From: Limnoraphis robusta CS-951
Lineage (GTDB): Bacteria > Cyanobacteriota > Cyanobacteriia > Cyanobacteriales > Microcoleaceae
NCBI RefSeq assembly: GCF_000972705.2
Contig: NZ_LATL02000279.1
Span: 1 to 36,140 of the forward strand
Direction: 5' to 3'
DNA length: 36,140 nucleotides
The notes beneath the pieces are model-generated. The model did no database searches and was not told the origin of the DNA. It saw only the letters and a program-made list of their open reading frames with translations. Shown here piece after piece: positions 25,392-33,693 of this stretch. Numbering within the stretch: position 1 is the first letter of the stretch; each line of letters begins with the position of its first letter. The position numbers and the translations under genes were made by a program.

Positions 25392-25782
25392 TACTTCTAC
25401 TTCCTACAATTTTGACACTCCCTCGGCATTTTTCACGGTAGATTCTTCCCCATAACCTCTTACAAGATTGCCTATTCCCTATCCCCTATCCCCTGGTCAC
25501 TGATAACTGGTAACTGTCTTCACTGATAACTGGTCACTGTAAACTGTAAACTGTATCCCCTATCCCCTGGTCACTGATAACTGGTAACTGGCGAACCCGG
25601 AGGGTCTTGGTGGAGACCATCAAGGAGCGACGGATGTTCCCGAAGGGTAACTGGTAACTGTCTTCACTGATAACTGGTCACTGTAAACTGTAAACTGTCC
25701 CCTATTCCCTCTTGCCTCTTTATTGGTACAATCAAAGATTATCGATTTCAATCTCTGTTTAGAAGTGTAGGAGACCGATTCA
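25392..25782. repeat. Repeat-rich spacer with a duplicated block and an inserted 57-bp segment
   Basis: Block A (25481-25554) and block B (25555-25698) carry the same text built from ACTGGTA/ACTGTAA heptamers and CCCCTATC units. Block B is interrupted by a 57-bp GC-rich segment (25591-25647) flanked by the 13-bp direct repeat TAACTGGTAACTG (25578-25590 and 25648-25660). The segment contains a hairpin CTTGGTGG-AGA-CCATCAAG. The ccmK3 promoter must lie in the last 100 bp. Confidence 0.85.
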
Positions 25783-26091
25783 ATGCCACAGGCAGTTGGC
25801 GTTATTCAAACCCTTGGCTTTCCTGGTGTGCTAGCTGCGGCTGATGCAATGGTTAAAGCAGGACGAGTGACTTTGGTGTACTATGGGTTAGCCGAACGGG
25901 GTGAGTTTATGGTTGCGATTCGGGGAGGAGTTTCTGAAGTGAAACCTGCAATGGAAGCTGGAATTAGAGCGGCTGAGAACACCTTTGGTTGTACAATTAT
26001 CACTCACTACACCATTCCCAATCCTCCCGAAAACTTGGAAGCTGTTCTTCCCATTGCATATAGCGAAGAAAGTGAACCTTTCCGGGTTTAA
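25783..26091 (+). CDS. ccmK3: Carboxysome shell protein CcmK3
   Basis: 102 residues, single BMC domain. AGGAGA precedes the ATG. It has GVIQTLGFPGVLAAADAMVK and an IRGGVSEVK stretch as in CcmK proteins, but the central motif reads YYGLAERGEFMVAIRGG instead of the usual GYEKIGSGRVTVIVRG, as known for CcmK3. CcmK3 forms mixed hexamers with CcmK4 in the beta-carboxysome shell and tunes metabolite passage. Its pairing with the next gene, away from the main ccm operon, is the usual satellite arrangement. Confidence 0.93.
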   Translation: MPQAVGVIQTLGFPGVLAAADAMVKAGRVTLVYYGLAERGEFMVAIRGGVSEVKPAMEAGIRAAENTFGCTIITHYTIPNPPENLEAVLPIAYSEESEPFRV

Positions 26092-26218
26092 TCTTGAACA
26101 GATTAGCGATACTGAAGCTTAACATAACTTTGATTTAAACGAGACGGTCGCCAATCTTCCTAAAATCAATCTAGTCTAACTCCATCACATTTGCATTCAT
26201 TCATTCAGGAGAACTTCC

Positions 26219-26572
26219 ATGTCACAACAAGCCGTTGGCGCCCTCGAAACGAAGGGATTTCCGGGAATTCTGGCCGCCTCCGATGCGATGGTTAAAGCAG
26301 GCCGTGTTACATTAGTCGGTTATATTCGAGCCGGGAGTGCGCGTTTCACTGTAATGATTCGGGGGGATGTCTCCGAAGTTAAGGCGGCTATGGATGCCGG
26401 AATTGCGGCAGTAGAAAATGTGTACGGGGGTGCATTGGAAACCTGGGTGATTATTCCTCGTCCCCATGAAAACGTGGTTGCTATTTTACCGATTGATTTT
26501 AGCGAGGAAGTTGAACAATATCGAGCCGCCGCAGAAGGCTTAACACTTCCGGGAATGCCTAACCGTCGATAG
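26219..26572 (+). CDS. ccmK4: Carboxysome shell protein CcmK4
   Basis: 117 residues, one BMC domain (GALETKGFPGILAASDAMVK, a VGYIRAGSARFTVMIRGDV strand pair, VENVYGGALETWVIIPRPHE), with the C-terminal extension typical of CcmK4 (VEQYRAAAEGL and on). AGGAGAA lies just before the ATG. It forms shell hexamers of the beta-carboxysome, alone or with CcmK3, 127 bp upstream. Confidence 0.94.
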   Translation: MSQQAVGALETKGFPGILAASDAMVKAGRVTLVGYIRAGSARFTVMIRGDVSEVKAAMDAGIAAVENVYGGALETWVIIPRPHENVVAILPIDFSEEVEQYRAAAEGLTLPGMPNRR

Positions 26573-26917
26573 AAAACTGGGGTATGGGGACAATAATATC
26601 GAGTCTGCAATCAGAAATGTGAATCTTAAAAAATCTGGGACAGCAGTTTTGGTAGAGGTTTGAGTGAGGCGCGAGAACTTCTGGAGTTCAGTTGTTTGTT
26701 TGTTTTCTGATTATTTTTTGGTCAATGTCCCTGTCCCCTCTTTCCTTAGCAAGTTGCGAGTTTGTTTAGATCCTCGCTAGCATAGAACGGGTTGACCGAA
26801 AATCAATGACGCGCAAGCCCCCAAATTCATTTGTGGGGTGGGAGCGGCTAGGGGATTTTAATCCCCATCCTTTCCATGCTATCATAATACTTGATACCAC
26901 TTGGGCTAGTATCAAAC
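26573..26917. mobile_element. Spacer and left end of the second tnpB element
   Basis: The first 200 bp or so hold no gene. The left part of the IS element carries two hairpins: CCCCCAAAT / TTGTGGGG (26818-26838) and GGGGATT / AATCCCC (26851-26866). The left cleavage site is not certain; it probably lies near 26795-26815. Confidence 0.6.
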
Positions 26918-28117
26918 GTGTTTATCTACGAGTACAAAGTCAACCCAAAACCACAACAGGTAGCCGCCATTAACGAAGCAATTAGGACCTCTCAGTTTGT
27001 CCGAAACAAGGTGCTTCGCTACTGGATGGATAATCGTGGTGTTGGGAAAACAGAAATGTTTAGATATAACACGCTGCTCAGAAAAGAATTTAAATTTGTA
27101 GAAGATTTAAATTCTCATGCCTGTCAAACTGCTGTTGAGCGAGTTCTGAAAGCGGTCAACCGTTTTTATGACAATTGCAAGAAGCAGATTCCAGGCCCTA
27201 AAGGGTATCCCAAGTTCAAGAAAAACACTCGTTCAGTAGAATACAAAGTATCTGGATGGAAGCTATCAGAAAACAGAAAACATATGACTTTCACGGACAA
27301 GAAAGGAATAGGTACTCTCAAACTGATAGGGACTAGAGACTTAAACTTTTACCAGATCGAACAAATTAAACGAGTAAGAATTGTACGTCGTGCCGACGGG
27401 TATTATGTGCAGTTCTCGGTGCAATTAGACCCTAGAGATACGGTTAAACCATTAATCCCTAGCCAAAAATCAGTGGGGATTGATGTTGGTATCAAGTATT
27501 TTTTGGCAGATAGTCAAGGAAATATTGAACCTAACCCACAGTTTGACCGCCAAGGGGAAAAGCGGTTAAACCGTCTCAATCGCAAGAAGTCTAAGAAGTA
27601 CCAGAAAGGTAAACCACAGTCCCGAAACTATCACAAGGCAAGAGTTAGATCTGCCCGGAAACATTTAAGAGTAAGTAGGCAGCGAGAAGAGTATGTCAAG
27701 AGAATGGCACTCCGTTTAATCAAGTCTAACGACTTAGTAGCCTATGAAGACTTAAACGTGAAAGGCATGGTTAAAAATCGACATCTAGCTAAGTCTATAA
27801 GTGATGCAGGATGGTCAAAGTTTCGTCAGTGGTTAGACTATTTTGGTTACAAGTACGGGAAGATAACGATTGCTGTTGCTCCCCACAATACCAGTCAAAA
27901 TTGCTCTAACTGTGGCGAGAAAGTGCAGAAATCACTATCAACCAGAACCCATATTTGTCCTTATTGTGGCTACACGGAAGATAGAGATGTTAATGCAGCT
28001 ATCAACATCTTGCAGAAGGGACTAAGTACCGCAGGGCATACGGGATCTTATAAGCTTGGGGAGTTGGATCCTCTAGGTCCATTGGAGCAATCCTGTGGGG
28101 TTACGATTGGACTGTGA
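26918..28117 (+). CDS. tnpB: RNA-guided endonuclease TnpB
   Basis: 399 residues from the GTG at 26918. The frame opens earlier at a TTG (26891), but the third TnpB in the window aligns from this point (FIYEYKV versus IVYEFKA), as do the leaders just before. The RuvC residues are intact: Asp189 (VGIDVGIKYF), Glu277 (VAYEDLNVKGM) and Asp357 (DRDVNAAINIL), close to the positions known in ISDra2 TnpB. The zinc ribbon is CSNCG ... CPYCG. It cuts DNA guided by an omegaRNA encoded over its 3' end and right end. It looks functional. Confidence 0.93.
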   Translation: MFIYEYKVNPKPQQVAAINEAIRTSQFVRNKVLRYWMDNRGVGKTEMFRYNTLLRKEFKFVEDLNSHACQTAVERVLKAVNRFYDNCKKQIPGPKGYPKFKKNTRSVEYKVSGWKLSENRKHMTFTDKKGIGTLKLIGTRDLNFYQIEQIKRVRIVRRADGYYVQFSVQLDPRDTVKPLIPSQKSVGIDVGIKYFLADSQGNIEPNPQFDRQGEKRLNRLNRKKSKKYQKGKPQSRNYHKARVRSARKHLRVSRQREEYVKRMALRLIKSNDLVAYEDLNVKGMVKNRHLAKSISDAGWSKFRQWLDYFGYKYGKITIAVAPHNTSQNCSNCGEKVQKSLSTRTHICPYCGYTEDRDVNAAINILQKGLSTAGHTGSYKLGELDPLGPLEQSCGVTIGL

Positions 28118-28155
28118 ACCAAGAATCCCCCGGCTTCAGCCGTGGGGAGTGTCAA
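28118..28155 (+). ncRNA. Predicted omegaRNA 3' scaffold / element right end
   Basis: The region after tnpB holds the terminal stem CCCC-CGGC / GCCG-GGGG with a TTCA loop and then TGTCAA. In the family, the guide RNA runs from inside the tnpB 3' end through this hairpin, with its guide taken from the sequence after the element, here from 28156 into the terB leader. RNA production is inferred. Confidence 0.5.
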
Positions 28156-28190
28156 AATATCGATCACCTTTAGAGAGGAATTCTGAGAAT

Positions 28191-28661
28191 ATGAATTTAC
28201 TTGAGAAAATGTTTGGTGTTCAGGAGACCGATCACCGAATATCATTATCTCCGGCTGAAGCGTTTGCCGCAATAGCTGTCGCTGCCATCGCTGCTGATGG
28301 TTATCTCTCCAATCAGGAACGTCATCGCATTGTCGAGGTATTACTCCAAGTCTATCTGTTTCAAGGATACTCCGAGCAACGTTTGACGGAACTGCTAGAA
28401 AAGTTGTTTAACTTGCTTTCAACGCGAGGAATTGATCCTTTAGTGGCGATCGCCCGAGAGTCTTTACCCGCAGAATTGCAAGAAACAGCATTTACTGTCG
28501 CTGTTGACTTAGTTTTAGTTGATGGCGAGTTATCCCCCCAGGAAAAAAGCTTTTTAGTGCGTCTGTGGAATATCATGGATATCCCCGTCGAAACCGCTTC
28601 TCAAATTTTGGATCTCAAAGTTGAGGAGTATAACGCCATTGAAATTGCCCATCAGAGTTAA
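28191..28661 (+). CDS. TerB-like (tellurite resistance TerB family) protein
   Basis: 156 residues from the ATG at 28191, with GAGAGGAA about 11 bp upstream; a frame extension back into the IS element is not used. All-helical TerB fold: SPAEAFAAIAVAAIAADGYL and NQERHRIVEVL, a second half with AVDLVLVDGELSPQEKSFL, and acidic metal-site residues (ADGxxxxxE and VDGELxxxE). TerB-like domains bind divalent metal. A tellurite role is not implied by a lone domain. The tnpB element ends 35 bp before this start, and the stop overlaps the convergent glycosyltransferase by 4 bp. Confidence 0.83.
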   Translation: MNLLEKMFGVQETDHRISLSPAEAFAAIAVAAIAADGYLSNQERHRIVEVLLQVYLFQGYSEQRLTELLEKLFNLLSTRGIDPLVAIARESLPAELQETAFTVAVDLVLVDGELSPQEKSFLVRLWNIMDIPVETASQILDLKVEEYNAIEIAHQS

Positions 28662-29821
28662 CTCACCTGTCTACCGTCTAAAATTTGCTGATAGGCAAGG
28701 ATGGTTTGTTGAGCGATCGCATCCCAACTGTATTGCTGTAGAGCGAATTGTTTAGCATTTCTCCCGCGACGCTGGCGTTCCTGTTGATTTTGCAAAGCTG
28801 ATCCAATCAACGTCGCGATCTCCAACTCCTCACACGAACTCACCCAACCCGCCTCTGCTTGTTTGACTTGCTCCCAAATCTGCACTCCATCTGAAATCAC
28901 GACAGGTATTCCCGCTACCATTGCTTCCGCTACAGCAATACCAAAGTTTTCATAATAGGAGGGTAAAACAAATAAATCAGCCGTTTGTAATAATCTCGCT
29001 TTCTCTTCCCCAGTGACAAACCCTGTAATGGTCGTGTATTCTGCTAAAGAAGATTGTTGAATCTGGGTTTGAATTTGGGCTTCGTAGGCGGGATCTTGAG
29101 GATTCGATCCCGCTAAAACAAATTGAAACCGATGTCCGGCGGCTAACACTCGTTCTAACGCCGGAATCAGTAAATTCAACCCTTTTTTGGGTTCAATCCG
29201 CGACATGAACAAAATCACTGGAGGATTGTTGGATTCTGTGTTTTTCTCATATAGGGGAGGATTCACCCCCAAGGGAATCACTAAATCTCGTGTAGATACC
29301 CCAAAACGTTCAGAAACTTGTGCTTCGAGTTGACTGGTAAAATGCAGAGCCGCAGATCCGGCAATATTAGCTCGTTCTAGTAGGGTTACATAAATTTGTT
29401 TGAATTGCTTTTTTTTCTGCAAATCAGCCGGATCAAGGGTTCCTAAAGGTCGCAAAATATAAGGCAAATTTCGCATTCTCGCCACCGTCGCCGCCCCACT
29501 ACTGACCGGAGAAAATAAAGCGTGAATATGGGCTACATCAAACTCGCTAGCGTGTTGCCATAACCAGTTTAATAGATTCAGGGAAAATTTATAGCGTCGA
29601 AACGGCGAACAGCGAAAATAACGCACGGTGTAACCATTTTCACGAACAGGTTGATTGAGGGGAACATCTAAAGGCGGTTGACCAATATCCCCATTAGAAT
29701 CTGTCGTTAAAATGGTTACATCAACCCCTTGCGTCGCCAACGCTGCCGACAGTCCCCGCACCATCTGACTAGGGCCTCCATAAACCAACGCAATAGAAGG
29801 AACAATTTGAAGAATCCGCAT
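28658..29821 (-). CDS. Glycosyltransferase family 4 protein
   Basis: 387 residues from the ATG at 29821 (MRILQIVPSIALVYGGPSQM, a normal GT4 start; the frame extends 20 codons further without family match). GT-B fold: N-terminal acceptor domain, then FMSRIEPKKGLNLLIPAL and the nucleotide-sugar site EXFGIAVAEAMVAGIPVV with ENFG at about 310. It transfers a sugar from an activated donor to an unknown acceptor such as a cell-surface glycan. No other glycan genes are nearby. Confidence 0.88.
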   Translation of the reverse strand: MRILQIVPSIALVYGGPSQMVRGLSAALATQGVDVTILTTDSNGDIGQPPLDVPLNQPVRENGYTVRYFRCSPFRRYKFSLNLLNWLWQHASEFDVAHIHALFSPVSSGAATVARMRNLPYILRPLGTLDPADLQKKKQFKQIYVTLLERANIAGSAALHFTSQLEAQVSERFGVSTRDLVIPLGVNPPLYEKNTESNNPPVILFMSRIEPKKGLNLLIPALERVLAAGHRFQFVLAGSNPQDPAYEAQIQTQIQQSSLAEYTTITGFVTGEEKARLLQTADLFVLPSYYENFGIAVAEAMVAGIPVVISDGVQIWEQVKQAEAGWVSSCEELEIATLIGSALQNQQERQRRGRNAKQFALQQYSWDAIAQQTILAYQQILDGRQVS

Positions 29822-29881
29822 TTTACAGTTATCCGTTATCAGCGCGAAGTGCGATCTTGGGGTTACGCCTGCGTAGAGCAA

Positions 29882-30026
29882 CTTCGTAAGAGAGTGACCA
29901 GTACCAGTATTTACACTGAACAGTTATCAGTTATCAGTTTTTCAGATAATTCTTGAATTCTTGAACTCCTGAACTCCTGAACTTCCTGACTCGGTGACTC
30001 GGTGACTCGGTGACTCGGTGACTCCA
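29882..30026. repeat. Spacer with simple repeats abutting rodA
   Basis: Contains GAACTCCT-type octamers (about 29962-29985) and four exact TCGGTGAC octamers (29991-30022), ending 4 bp from the rodA stop codon. No gene was seen. Confidence 0.85.
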
Positions 30027-31280
30027 TTAAAACTTAATCCGTTGTCGATGATTTGCCACAGACTGCACCAGTCCGATCGCGATAAAATTACTTAACAAAG
30101 CTGATCGACCATAACTCAGGAAAGGCAAAGGAATACCTGTAACTGGAGCTAACCCGATATTCATGCCAATATTAACAAAAACCTGAAACACGATCATACA
30201 CAAAACCCCAATGGCGAGCAGGGAACCAAAGGTATCTTTTGCAGTTAAGGCGATCATCACCAAACGCCAACACAATATCCAAAAGACAACCAATACACAA
30301 ACACAACCAATAAAGCCAAGTTCTTCGCCAATGGCAGAAAAAACAAAGTCGGTGTGCTGTTCTGGGATAAAGTTTAACTGGGTTTGAGTGCCTTGATAGA
30401 GTCCTCGTCCGTGCAGTTGTCCTGAACCAATGGCGATCCGCGATTGAATTAAATGATATCCTGAACCGAGGGGATCTTGTTCGGGGTTGAGAAACCCAGT
30501 CAGCCGTTGTTTTTGATAATCTTGCAGTAAACCCCAAAAGAAAGTTCCGAGTTCTCCCGCGCCTAAATTTGCCAGCAATGCCAAGGGGCCAGTCAGCCAA
30601 CGGATGGGTAAACTCCACCAACCGACAAACCCCATCAATACCGCCCAAACGATCCCGGCTTGTTGATTAACTGTGAATAAAATCACTGAACCGATGGGAG
30701 CAACCAATAAAATGAGCCAACCCGGATGAACATTTCCCCAATACAACATTCCCAGGGTAATGGCACCGAAAATCAGCGAGGTTCCTAAGTTGGGTTCGAT
30801 AAAGACTAATCCCCAAGGCACCGCCGCGATCGCTAACATTTTGATCACATCGGGGATAGTTGGGGTCGTGCGTTCGTGTAATAAGGCCGCTAGGGTGATA
30901 ATAATCCCAACTTTGGCAAATTCTGAGGGCTGGACGTGAAAGCCGCCAATATTAATCCAACGTTGCGCCCCTAAAGCGGTGGTCCCGATAATCTGTACCG
31001 CAATTAAGGCGATAATGGTGGCGACATAAATCACCCATTTCCATTCTAATAAGCGTTCGTAACGGCATCCGGCAATCACGATAGCGGCAGCTAAACCGAT
31101 ACTGCCCATCAGCCAATGTTGCCACCAGTCTGTCAGACCTTGGTTGAGTTCGACACTACGGATCATCACTCCGCCTAAGATAGTTAGGCCGATCGACAGA
31201 AGAAATAGAACGTAATCAACTTGATCCCAAGCTGAAAAGGGAGTTCGCCGACGTCTTCCCAGGCGCATTTTTTCAAACAT
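30027..31280 (-). CDS. rodA: Peptidoglycan glycosyltransferase RodA (SEDS family)
   Basis: 417 residues; ATG 31280, with a possible alternative at 31268. Polytopic SEDS protein with about ten membrane segments. Family marks are GAQRWINIGGFHVQPSEFAK, the catalytic-site loop with HTDFVFSAIGEELGF, and the end GLAPVTGIPLPFLSYGRSAL. The PEQDPLGSGYHLIQSRIAIG stretch is typical of RodA. It polymerises lipid II for side-wall growth together with a class B PBP. The 3' end touches an octamer repeat array. Confidence 0.94.
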   Translation of the reverse strand: MFEKMRLGRRRRTPFSAWDQVDYVLFLLSIGLTILGGVMIRSVELNQGLTDWWQHWLMGSIGLAAAIVIAGCRYERLLEWKWVIYVATIIALIAVQIIGTTALGAQRWINIGGFHVQPSEFAKVGIIITLAALLHERTTPTIPDVIKMLAIAAVPWGLVFIEPNLGTSLIFGAITLGMLYWGNVHPGWLILLVAPIGSVILFTVNQQAGIVWAVLMGFVGWWSLPIRWLTGPLALLANLGAGELGTFFWGLLQDYQKQRLTGFLNPEQDPLGSGYHLIQSRIAIGSGQLHGRGLYQGTQTQLNFIPEQHTDFVFSAIGEELGFIGCVCVLVVFWILCWRLVMIALTAKDTFGSLLAIGVLCMIVFQVFVNIGMNIGLAPVTGIPLPFLSYGRSALLSNFIAIGLVQSVANHRQRIKF

Positions 31281-31367
31281 AGTTTCGGGTCGTGTTTTGC
31301 AGATGGTCGTTTTTCTATCGTTTTCAAACGCTTTCAGGCACAGTCGGGAGTCCCTGGTTGGGAATTT

Positions 31368-31727
31368 CTAGTTTGAGGTTGCAGTCGGTTCGTATAGGTA
31401 CTCAAAGGAGTTTCCATCGAGATCTCGACCATAGAAGGAGGCGGTGCCGTCTCGGTGTTCGTGAATAGAACTTACCTCAACCCCTTGGGTTTTGAGGTGT
31501 TCATAGGCGGTTTCCATTTCGCTGCGATCGCTAAATACAAAGCCGAAATGGGCGCCTGCTTGGTCATAACCGGGACTTAGTAGGGCTAACCCATCTTCTC
31601 CGGCTTTGAGGTAGGCCCAGTCTGCATCTTTCCAAACCAACCTCATGCCCAAATTTTTATAGAATTGTGCCGCTTTGTCTATATCGTTGACACAAATGGC
31701 TACGTGGCCTAGTCGTTTTAGCTTCAT
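31368..31727 (-). CDS. VOC (glyoxalase/bleomycin resistance) family protein
   Basis: 119 residues, one VOC domain: LGHVAICVNDIDKAAQFYKN, then HFGFVFSDRSEMETAYEHL and FYGRDLDGNSFEYLYEP. Possible metal ligands are the N-terminal His and the C-terminal Glu (EYLYE). The substrate cannot be told; glyoxalase I or a dioxygenase-like function are options. It is divergent from the cyclase gene at 32173. Confidence 0.85.
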   Translation of the reverse strand: MKLKRLGHVAICVNDIDKAAQFYKNLGMRLVWKDADWAYLKAGEDGLALLSPGYDQAGAHFGFVFSDRSEMETAYEHLKTQGVEVSSIHEHRDGTASFYGRDLDGNSFEYLYEPTATSN

Positions 31728-32172
31728 GGCAATAATTGTTAACGTGCTTTTCTGGTCAACCGAACACCGCCTTTTAAAGCCGGGGCTTGCGGTTGACTCG
31801 CGAACCGAGTGAGATTATTCTACCGCCTCTATTGTGCCGCTTTGAAGTCCGACTTGCAGGTAAGTTTGGCGATCGCTTTGCTCTAAAGTGCATAAGGGGT
31901 GATCACTCAGACGTATGTTAGGGAGAATGGCTCTAAGTGTTATACGTTCATAGGTATAACCTAAACACACTCTCCCTAACGGGTTGGGTGTATTTTTTTT
32001 TGAGCGGGTTCAAACTTTTGGTCGGTTGAGCTTGTTCTTCTGTTGTGGGGCATAATGAAAGAAGACCCTCTGCATCTCAATCAATTCTGAAGAAGTGACA
32101 AGATTAGGGTTGAAAATTTAGGGTTTTGGGTAGAATTCAACTTAATTTTTACCTGGAAAATCGGCGGGTTCT
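31728..32172. other. Divergent spacer with a large hairpin
   Basis: Separates the VOC gene (minus) from the CHASE3-cyclase gene (plus). No gene was supported. The main feature is the hairpin at 31917-31980 (next entry), followed by a T-run at about 31993-32000. A HIP1 site lies at about 31870. Confidence 0.5.
31917..32000 (+). promoter_or_regulatory. Long two-part hairpin with T-run: attenuator, terminator or MITE
   Basis: The outer arms GTTAGGGAGA (31917-31926) and TCTCCCTAAC (31971-31980) pair perfectly over 10 bp. The inner arms GTTATAC (31939-31945) and GTATAAC (31954-31960) pair perfectly over 7 bp. A T8-9 run follows 12 bases later. It lies in a divergent spacer, so it does not end a known gene. 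A leader attenuator of the downstream cyclase, a terminator of an unseen RNA, or a miniature element are the options. Confidence 0.55.
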
Positions 32173-33693
32173 ATGAAGTTTTCTCTACAAAAAAAAGTTT
32201 TTTTGGGTTTTGGGCTTTCTTCTACTTTATTAATATTGGTTACTTCGAGTGGCTATGAAACCGCTAAACGATTAGCTGAAACAAAACAGTGGGAAGTTCA
32301 TACCAAGCAAGTTTTAAGAGTTTTAGAAGATATTTCCGCCGATTTGTCGGATGCTGAAACGGGTCAGCGAGGCTATTTGCTCACGCAGCAAAAACGATAT
32401 TTACAACCTTATAAAAATGCGATTATACAGATTGATCAAGATTTGGATATCCTCAGATCCTTGACTTTAGATAATCCGATTCAACAGCAAAATATTCAAT
32501 CTTTATCGAATTTGATTGACAAAAAATTATTAGAACTGGAAACAACTATTACTCTCTCTAGAACGGTGAGTAATCAAGCCGCAATTGAATTGGTCAAAAC
32601 CAATGAGGGAAAAAAATTGATGGACGGAATTCGTCAAGTTTTGCAGGAAATGAAACAAGAAGAAGAACGATTGTTTGAACAGCGTTTAAAAGTCACCGAT
32701 CAAGTTATTGAAAACAGTTATATTGTTTTAGCTTTAGGAATTTTTTTTGATTTAGGATTGCTTTCTGTTCTTTATTTACTGATTTATCGGGAGATTCGTC
32801 AAAAAATTGTAGCTCAAATGGAGTTGATCGAACTTAATAAAGCCGCATTACGTTTTGTTCCTGAAAAGTTTATTGAACTTTTAAATAAACAGAGTATTCT
32901 TGAGGTTGATTTAGGCGATCAAGTTGAACGAGAAATGTCTGTATTATTTTCGGATATTCGTTCATTCACTGCCCTCAGTGAAAGTCTTTCTCCTGAAGAT
33001 AATTTTAAACTCATTAATGCTTATCTCTCTCGAATGACACCTGTTATCACTGAACATCATGGCTTTATTGATAAATATATTGGCGATGCAATTATGGCTT
33101 TATTTAGCCGAAGTTCTGATGATGCAGTCAAAGCAGCAATTGCTATGTTAAAAACTTTAAATGAATATAATCAAAATCGAATAAAATCAGGCTATATTCC
33201 TCTAGAAATTGGCATTGGAATTAATACAGGAAAATTGATGTTGGGAACGGTTGGAGATTCTCATCATATGGAAGGAACAGTGATTAGTGATGCCGTTAAT
33301 TTAGCCTCTAGAATTGAAGAATTAACGAAAATCTATCAAATTCCTTTATTAATTTCTGAGTCTACATTTTGTCGTCTACAATCTAAAACAGACTATGCTA
33401 TTCGTTTAATTGATCGAGTTCAGGTTAAAGGACGCTCAGAATCAGTAGCAGTTTATGAAGTTTTTAATGCAGATTCGCCCGAAGATTTATCGGCTAAATT
33501 ATCAAATTTATCAACATTTTCTGAAGCCGTTTCTTTGTATCAACAGCAAAATTTTATTGAGGCGAGTGAAGCTTTCAAAGACTGTTATCAAACCAATCCT
33601 AATGATTTAGTGGTCAAAATCTATTTAGAACGTTTTCAGCAAAATCTATTCAATCCGACAATTTCCTCTATTCCTAACTCTTATTTAATTTAA
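32173..33693 (+). CDS. CHASE3-adenylate cyclase (class III)
   Basis: 506 residues. N-terminal membrane segment (VFLGFGLSSTLLILVTSSGY), an extracytoplasmic CHASE3 domain with the hallmark DAETGQRGYLLTQQKRYLQP (about 35-170), a second membrane segment (IVLALGIFFDLGLLSVLYLL), a short linker, then a class III cyclase domain. Metal Asp261 (FSDIRSF) and Asp305 (IGDAIMALF) are present. Lys301 is adenylate-type, with Thr at the partner place (GTVISDAVN), as in the other cyclase of this window. A short TPR-like end follows (AVSLYQQQNFIEASEAF). It makes cAMP on an unknown external signal. The last 9 bp overlap the 3' end of the convergent rhodanese gene. Confidence 0.88.
   Translation: MKFSLQKKVFLGFGLSSTLLILVTSSGYETAKRLAETKQWEVHTKQVLRVLEDISADLSDAETGQRGYLLTQQKRYLQPYKNAIIQIDQDLDILRSLTLDNPIQQQNIQSLSNLIDKKLLELETTITLSRTVSNQAAIELVKTNEGKKLMDGIRQVLQEMKQEEERLFEQRLKVTDQVIENSYIVLALGIFFDLGLLSVLYLLIYREIRQKIVAQMELIELNKAALRFVPEKFIELLNKQSILEVDLGDQVEREMSVLFSDIRSFTALSESLSPEDNFKLINAYLSRMTPVITEHHGFIDKYIGDAIMALFSRSSDDAVKAAIAMLKTLNEYNQNRIKSGYIPLEIGIGINTGKLMLGTVGDSHHMEGTVISDAVNLASRIEELTKIYQIPLLISESTFCRLQSKTDYAIRLIDRVQVKGRSESVAVYEVFNADSPEDLSAKLSNLSTFSEAVSLYQQQNFIEASEAFKDCYQTNPNDLVVKIYLERFQQNLFNPTISSIPNSYLI

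Larger units (their letters stand above)
26800..28155 (+). mobile_element. tnpB-only IS200/IS605-family element (IS1341 type)
   Basis: Contains a left end with hairpins, one intact tnpB, and a right end with the hairpin CCCCCGGCTTCAGCCGTGGGG region (28127-28147) and TGTCAA (28150-28155), matching the end at 410-415. No tnpA (Y1 transposase) is present, so movement would need TnpA in trans. The left boundary is approximate. Confidence 0.75.

Noticed and set aside
25392..25782. CRISPR array
   Set aside because: The repeats are 7-bp units and one duplicated 74-bp block; there is no regular repeat-spacer pattern and no cas gene.
28095..28190. N-terminal extension of the TerB-like protein
   Set aside because: It reads through the right end of the IS element; GAGAGGAA and the ATG at 28191 fit better.
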